Shown here piece after piece: positions 5,395-5,755 of a stretch of DNA of 5,755 bases. Both the position numbers and the translations under genes were made by a program. Numbering within the stretch: the stretch's first letter is position 1; each line of letters begins with the position of its first letter. The notes beneath the pieces are model-generated. The model worked only from the letters and a program-made list of their open reading frames with translations, did not search any database and was not told the DNA's origin. The DNA comes from Pseudomonadota bacterium. Lineage in GTDB: Bacteria; Pseudomonadota; Gammaproteobacteria; Burkholderiales; Burkholderiaceae_F. The stretch is from assembly GCA_021823635.1 (NCBI GenBank), contig JAKANT010000135.1, positions 1-5,755 of the forward strand. Reading direction: 5' to 3'.

Positions 5395-5712
5395 ATGTCG
5401 ATAGACCTCGTTCGAGCGCGAAAGAAACTGCGGCAGGCTGAGTTCTTTCTCGCACATCTGCGTCATGCGGCTGAAGACATGGCGCTCCAGATGCGGCGCG
5501 GCCGCCAGCCCGACGAGGAACAGTTGGAGTATTGGTTCAGCGCCTGTCTAAGCGCCGCGCAAAGTGTCTACTTCGTGCTTGAAAAAACAGGCGGCAAACG
5601 GTTCAAGCAGATCCAGGCGGCATGGCGAAGGAGTCTTGGTAGCCGGGCCGGCAATGAATTCGGCTGGATGATCGGGGCGATGTCCCGTTCGCTGTTGAAC
5701 GAGACCGTGTGA
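5395..5712 (+). CDS. Hypothetical helical protein (possibly HEPN-like)
   Basis: A 105-residue, soluble, probably all-helical protein with no signal peptide or membrane segment. GAAGG at 5379-5383, 11 nt before the ATG, is an acceptable ribosome site. The N-terminal helix (residues 4-33) is rich in R, K, A and L. The core EYWFSACLSAAQSVYFVLEK (45-64) followed by F-K-Q-I-Q-x-x-W-R resembles small uncharacterised proteins with an F-x-A-x-L-S-A-x-x-S-x helix, some of which I associate with HEPN-like folds. A HEPN nuclease would carry R-x4-6-H near the C-terminus; here R98 is followed by no histidine before the stop, so the protein is either not a nuclease or is shortened. Its GC content (about 59%) and the A-rich runs differ from the genes to the left, suggesting acquired DNA. 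Function is not recognised. Confidence 0.65.
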   Translation: MSIDLVRARKKLRQAEFFLAHLRHAAEDMALQMRRGRQPDEEQLEYWFSACLSAAQSVYFVLEKTGGKRFKQIQAAWRRSLGSRAGNEFGWMIGAMSRSLLNETV

Positions 5713-5755
5713 CGGCTCCTCATTCGTGATGCTACGCGGCTTTGAGTTCGGCGGG

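Noticed and set aside
4892..5404. 170-residue open frame overlapping the rtcA remnant
   Set aside because: It runs out of frame through the recognisable RtcA segment, is arginine-rich there, and shows no family similarity further on.

Overview
The window is GC-rich (about 70% by eye over most of its length, with coding preference for G/C at third positions). It looks like a chromosome segment from a high-GC beta-proteobacterium, most likely Burkholderiales. That assignment rests on composition, gene families and gene order only; no rRNA or other taxonomic marker is present.

Left two thirds (1-3741): a divergent regulon. Leftward from the spacer at 1728-1840 run a PLP-dependent threonine dehydratase-family lyase, a LysE/RhtB-family amino-acid exporter and the N-terminus of a PhzF-family protein that continues off the left edge. 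Rightward run a small GNAT acetyltransferase and a MocR-type regulator (GntR winged helix fused to an aminotransferase-like domain). Each arm contains a 4-nt ATGA stop/start overlap, so both look like translationally coupled operons. The spacer carries three copies of GTACAGT, two as direct repeats 11 bp apart and one inverted, which is a good candidate operator for the MocR protein. The simplest reading is an amino-acid-responsive unit: the regulator senses PLP or a PLP-amino-acid adduct and controls degradation, modification and export of an amino acid or analogue. The substrate cannot be named from sequence.

Middle (3742-5100): a 345-residue metallo-beta-lactamase-fold hydrolase with the full RNase Z-type metal ligand set, followed 46 nt later by the start of an RNA 3'-terminal phosphate cyclase (RtcA). 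Only about 50 residues of RtcA are recognisable before homology ends, with a hint of a single-base frameshift, so this is a broken gene. The pairing points to RNA 3'-end processing or repair.

Right end (5101-5755): a junction zone. Composition drops to about 58% GC (hand count over 5161-5700). A perfect 12-bp inverted repeat sits just past the end of RtcA homology. A 12-bp palindrome and a good -10-like box then precede a 105-residue helical protein of unknown function. This looks like acquired or rearranged DNA that truncated rtcA. The last 24 bases could be the C-terminal tail of a leftward gene, but that is too short to call.
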